NCBI GenBank assembly: GCA_029239545.1
Contig: JARBUQ010000199.1
Location: 1 to 7,801 of the forward strand
Source of the DNA: Paenibacillus sp.
GTDB taxonomy: Bacteria; Bacillota; Bacilli; Paenibacillales; NBRC-103111
Direction of reading: 5' to 3'
Length of the DNA: 7,801 bases
Made by a program: the position numbers and the translations under genes. How positions within the stretch are numbered: position 1 is the first letter of the stretch; each line of letters begins with the position of its first letter. Of this stretch, positions 5,934-7,801 are shown in pieces. The notes beneath the pieces are model-generated. The model made no database searches, was not told where the DNA came from, and saw only the letters and a program-made list of their open reading frames with translations.

Positions 5934-6650
5934 TTAAACCTTCATTCTTGAAATCAGCTCGCGATCAACGAGCAGCTTGCCTGTCTCAGCATAACGGCAG
6001 TTAGCCGAGGCAACCTGGAAGGCGTACGCGCGACGGACCTTGTCCGTGTAGTTCTGCTTACTGGAATGAAGCGTCTCCCGGTGGAAGATAACGGCATCGC
6101 CTGGGGCGAAGGGTTGGCAAGGCATGCCATTCTCCGGGTCCGCTGCTCTGCGGTGTTGACCTGCTTCATTGAGGTTCGGCTGACGGCCCAGGCGATGGGA
6201 GCGCGGAGCAATCCACAGCCCTGCGTTCTCCTGGCTGATGTGATCCAGGGCAATAAAACCATTAAGCATATGGCCAAGAATATGGGTGTACATATTATCC
6301 TGATGCCATTCAAGACCGTTCCCGCGAGGTGGAACAACCGCGTACATGCCCATCCATAGACGAACTTCTTCAGCGCCGAGTATACGCTCGAACGTCTCCA
6401 CCAATACTCGATCCGTAAGCATGCGTTGTGTCAGAGGGAATGTCGCTCCATGCTTCTCGATGCTTTGGAACGCATTCGACTGCCAGGCTGAACCGTCTTG
6501 ATTCGAGGAAAAGCTCTCATTCTCTGCATTGATAGCGGCTACGGTCTCAGGAGTAATGAAATTCGGAGCATAGAAGTAACCTTCGCGATAAAACTCCTCA
6601 ATGTGATCTTCAGTTAGCTTAAAGTTGGATATCGTTTGTAGGGCTGACAT
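5934..6650 (-). CDS. Phytanoyl-CoA dioxygenase (PhyH) family 2-oxoglutarate/Fe(II) oxygenase
   Basis: A 238-residue cytoplasmic protein of the PhyH family, non-heme iron enzymes that couple oxidative decarboxylation of 2-oxoglutarate to hydroxylation of a small substrate. The N-terminus LTEDHIEEFYREGYFYAPNFITPE is the standard PhyH opening. The iron-binding triad is visible: His116 and Asp118 in LEWHQDNMY, and the distal histidine in GDAVIFHRETLHSS (His195 by the usual spacing). The 2-oxoglutarate-binding arginine is probably Arg206 or Arg207 in KVRRAYAFQ. GLWIAPRSHRLGRQ is the conserved strand between them. Members act on very varied substrates (phytanoyl-CoA, ectoine, natural-product intermediates), and nothing here tells which. 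AAGGAGGA lies upstream with an 11-base spacer from GGAGG to ATG 6650, slightly long. No convincing promoter was found before it. It has its own terminator and is convergent with the AraC-family gene. Confidence 0.93.
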   Translation of the reverse strand: MSALQTISNFKLTEDHIEEFYREGYFYAPNFITPETVAAINAENESFSSNQDGSAWQSNAFQSIEKHGATFPLTQRMLTDRVLVETFERILGAEEVRLWMGMYAVVPPRGNGLEWHQDNMYTHILGHMLNGFIALDHISQENAGLWIAPRSHRLGRQPNLNEAGQHRRAADPENGMPCQPFAPGDAVIFHRETLHSSKQNYTDKVRRAYAFQVASANCRYAETGKLLVDRELISRMKV

Positions 6651-6755
6651 GTGTGTTCATTCCTCCTTGATATTTAGAAACTGGTTATGAATTGAATATA
6701 ACTGAAATACCTCAAGCACTCTTCTTGAAAACGCTAGCCAAACTTGTATTTTTGT

Positions 6756-6772
6756 TCACTCATAATGAGTGA
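6756..6772. promoter_or_regulatory. Perfect 17-base palindrome overlapping the -35 box, probable operator
   Basis: TCACTCA and TGAGTGA flank TAA, a 7-bp perfect inverted repeat. Its right arm overlaps the -35 box of the ABC exporter promoter. It is of the size typical of dimeric repressors such as TetR-type proteins, but the binding protein is unknown. It also lies about 100 bases upstream of the divergent oxygenase gene and could serve both. Confidence 0.55.
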
Positions 6773-6797
6773 CAATTAGTCGACTAAGGAGTATATT
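6769..6797 (+). promoter_or_regulatory. Sigma-A-type promoter of the ABC exporter gene
   Basis: GTGACA (6769-6774, five of six), 17-base spacer, TATATT (6792-6797, five of six). Start of transcription would be near 6804, leaving a leader of about 65 bases that contains a small TGCAGC/GCTGCA hairpin. Two palindromes cover the -35 box and the spacer. Confidence 0.65.
6776..6787. promoter_or_regulatory. Perfect 12-bp palindrome in the -35/-10 spacer, probable operator
   Basis: TTAGTCGACTAA reads the same on both strands and fills most of the spacer. The TTAG-N4-CTAA form resembles sites of MarR/SlyA-type repressors, which often control ABC exporter genes in Bacillales. A protein bound here would block RNA polymerase. 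The regulator is not in the window. Confidence 0.55.
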
Positions 6798-6821
6798 TTT
6801 TAGTATGGATTTCGTAATGGG

Positions 6822-6844
6822 TGCAGCTTCCGGCGCACGCTGCA
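6822..6844 (+). other. Small hairpin in the 5' leader of the ABC exporter gene
   Basis: TGCAGC (6822-6827) pairs with GCTGCA (6839-6844) around an 11-base GC-rich loop, ending 12 bases before the AAGGAGG ribosome binding site. A run of A follows, not T, so it is not a terminator. It may stabilise the leader; a regulatory role is speculative. Confidence 0.3.
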
Positions 6845-6869
6845 AAAAACCTTAACAAGGAGGATTAGG

Positions 6870-7801
6870 ATGGGATTTTTACGAACTTATGCTCGCAGAC
6901 ACGGGAAGTTTTTCAGCCTGGCTGTTTTTTTCGTTACACTCGAGTCTATTTGCGACCTGATGCAGCCTACCATTCTGGCGATGATTATTGATGTTGGAAT
7001 TGCCGACAAGAACATGAATTACGTATGGAAAATGGGCGGGCTTATGCTGCTCATTACAGCATTTGGGGCTCTGTCGGCTTCGGCGCGGAATATTGTTGCC
7101 AGTCACGTTTCGCAGAAGTTCGGCACTGAGCTAAGAAGTGATCTTTTTCGCAAAATCCAAACCTTTTCTTTTGATAACATTGACCGCTTCGAGAGAGCAT
7201 CCCTTGTAACCCGGTTAACGAATGACGTGACACAAGTTCAGAACTTCATGAACGGTCTGATGCGAGTATTCGTGAAAGCGCCTTTATTATGCATCGGCAG
7301 CTTGATTATGGCAGTTCGTCTCAATCCGCAGTTGTCGCTTGTACTCGCTGTTGTTGTGCCTCTTGTGGCTGCCCTTGTTGCTTTGAATATGAAGATCGGC
7401 TACCCCAGATTCATGAAGGTGCAGAAAGCACTGGATCGGGTGAATAGTGTAATGCGGGAATATTTGTCGGGTGTGAGAGTAGTCAAAGCGTTCAATCGTT
7501 TCTACTACGAGGTAAGCAAATTCAAGAAAGCAAATCTGGAGTATCAGAACAGGTCGATTACTGTGATGAGGGCGATGGCGGTATTCAATCCTGCGATTAT
7601 GCTTACGGTGAATTTCGGAATTGTAGTTGTAATCTGGTACGGGGGTCGCGGTGTAGGTAACGGTTCCATTCAAATTGGCCATATTATTGCTTTTATTAAT
7701 TACATGACTATGATTTTGTTCGCATTAATGATGATTTCGATGGTATTCAACATGTTCGTGAGGGCAAGAGCTTCAGCTTCAAGAATAGGAGAGGTGTTCT
7801 C
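6870..7801 (+). CDS. ABC exporter, transmembrane domain (partial, cut by the window edge)
   Basis: The first 310 residues of a half-size ABC exporter (type IV fold, BmrA/YfiB/LmrA-like), a membrane pump that as a dimer or heterodimer moves lipids or drugs outwards using ATP. ATG 6870 has AAGGAGG (6857-6863) 6 bases ahead. The visible part is the six-helix membrane domain. TM1 is about 15-37, with the family motif MQPTILAMIIDVGIA at its end. TM2 (MGGLMLLITAFGAL) follows, then the coupling region GTELRSDLFRKIQTFSFDNIDRFERASLVTRLTNDVTQVQ, then TM3-TM4 (APLLCIGSLIMAV, LVLAVVVPLVAALVAL), the helix VMREYLSGVRVVKAFNRFYYE, and TM5-TM6 to ASASRIGEVF. The linker and nucleotide-binding domain (Walker A, LSGGQ, Walker B) would lie beyond 7801. 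In Bacillales such genes often come in pairs, so a second half-transporter may follow. Substrate unknown. Confidence 0.93.
   Translation, partial: MGFLRTYARRHGKFFSLAVFFVTLESICDLMQPTILAMIIDVGIADKNMNYVWKMGGLMLLITAFGALSASARNIVASHVSQKFGTELRSDLFRKIQTFSFDNIDRFERASLVTRLTNDVTQVQNFMNGLMRVFVKAPLLCIGSLIMAVRLNPQLSLVLAVVVPLVAALVALNMKIGYPRFMKVQKALDRVNSVMREYLSGVRVVKAFNRFYYEVSKFKKANLEYQNRSITVMRAMAVFNPAIMLTVNFGIVVVIWYGGRGVGNGSIQIGHIIAFINYMTMILFALMMISMVFNMFVRARASASRIGEVF

Noticed and set aside
6653..6752. Promoter for the PhyH-like gene
   Set aside because: A TATATT-like box exists, but no -35 box at 16-18 bases matches more than about half the consensus, so nothing is claimed.
7287..7682. Minus-strand 131-codon open frame
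   Set aside because: It lies entirely antisense to the ABC exporter membrane domain, and its histidine- and asparagine-rich translation is what antisense of hydrophobic codons gives.

Overview
The window looks like a chromosomal segment of a low-to-mid G+C Gram-positive bacterium, most probably Paenibacillus or a close relative. The basis is strong purine-rich ribosome binding sites, sigma-A type promoters, a YthA/YthB-type cytochrome bd oxidase remnant starting with MKDDP, a cupin-type AraC regulator and a Bacillales-style ABC exporter. The genus is inferred from recalled family features; no database search was done. There is no rRNA, tRNA, CRISPR array or insertion sequence that I can see.

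Left part (1-860, minus strand): a wrecked cytochrome bd oxidase locus. Three separate blocks, two from CydA and one from CydB, sit end to end in about 570 bases, so three large stretches have been lost. A startless 86-codon open frame lies just upstream in the same orientation. The promoter of the next gene lies inside that frame.

Middle-left (806-2290, plus strand): a complete, apparently monocistronic gdhA (NADP-type glutamate dehydrogenase) with a good promoter and a strong intrinsic terminator.

Middle (2350-4736): a convergent pair separated by 11 bases. The plus-strand gene encodes a 474-residue protein of no family I recognise, but its C-terminus has the two-helix layout and the GIYGMN signature of CorA channels. 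The minus-strand gene is an ordinary corA Mg2+/divalent cation channel. This pair is the best candidate in the window for something undescribed.

Middle-right (4790-6650): divergently from corA runs an AraC-family regulator, which is convergent with a phytanoyl-CoA dioxygenase-like (2-oxoglutarate/Fe(II)) oxygenase. A 14-bp perfect hairpin between them terminates the oxygenase transcript.

Right part (6756-7801): a promoter carrying two adjacent perfect palindromes, one overlapping the -35 box and one filling the -35/-10 spacer, drives an ABC exporter gene that runs off the right edge before its ATPase domain. The regulator expected to bind these palindromes is not identified in the window.
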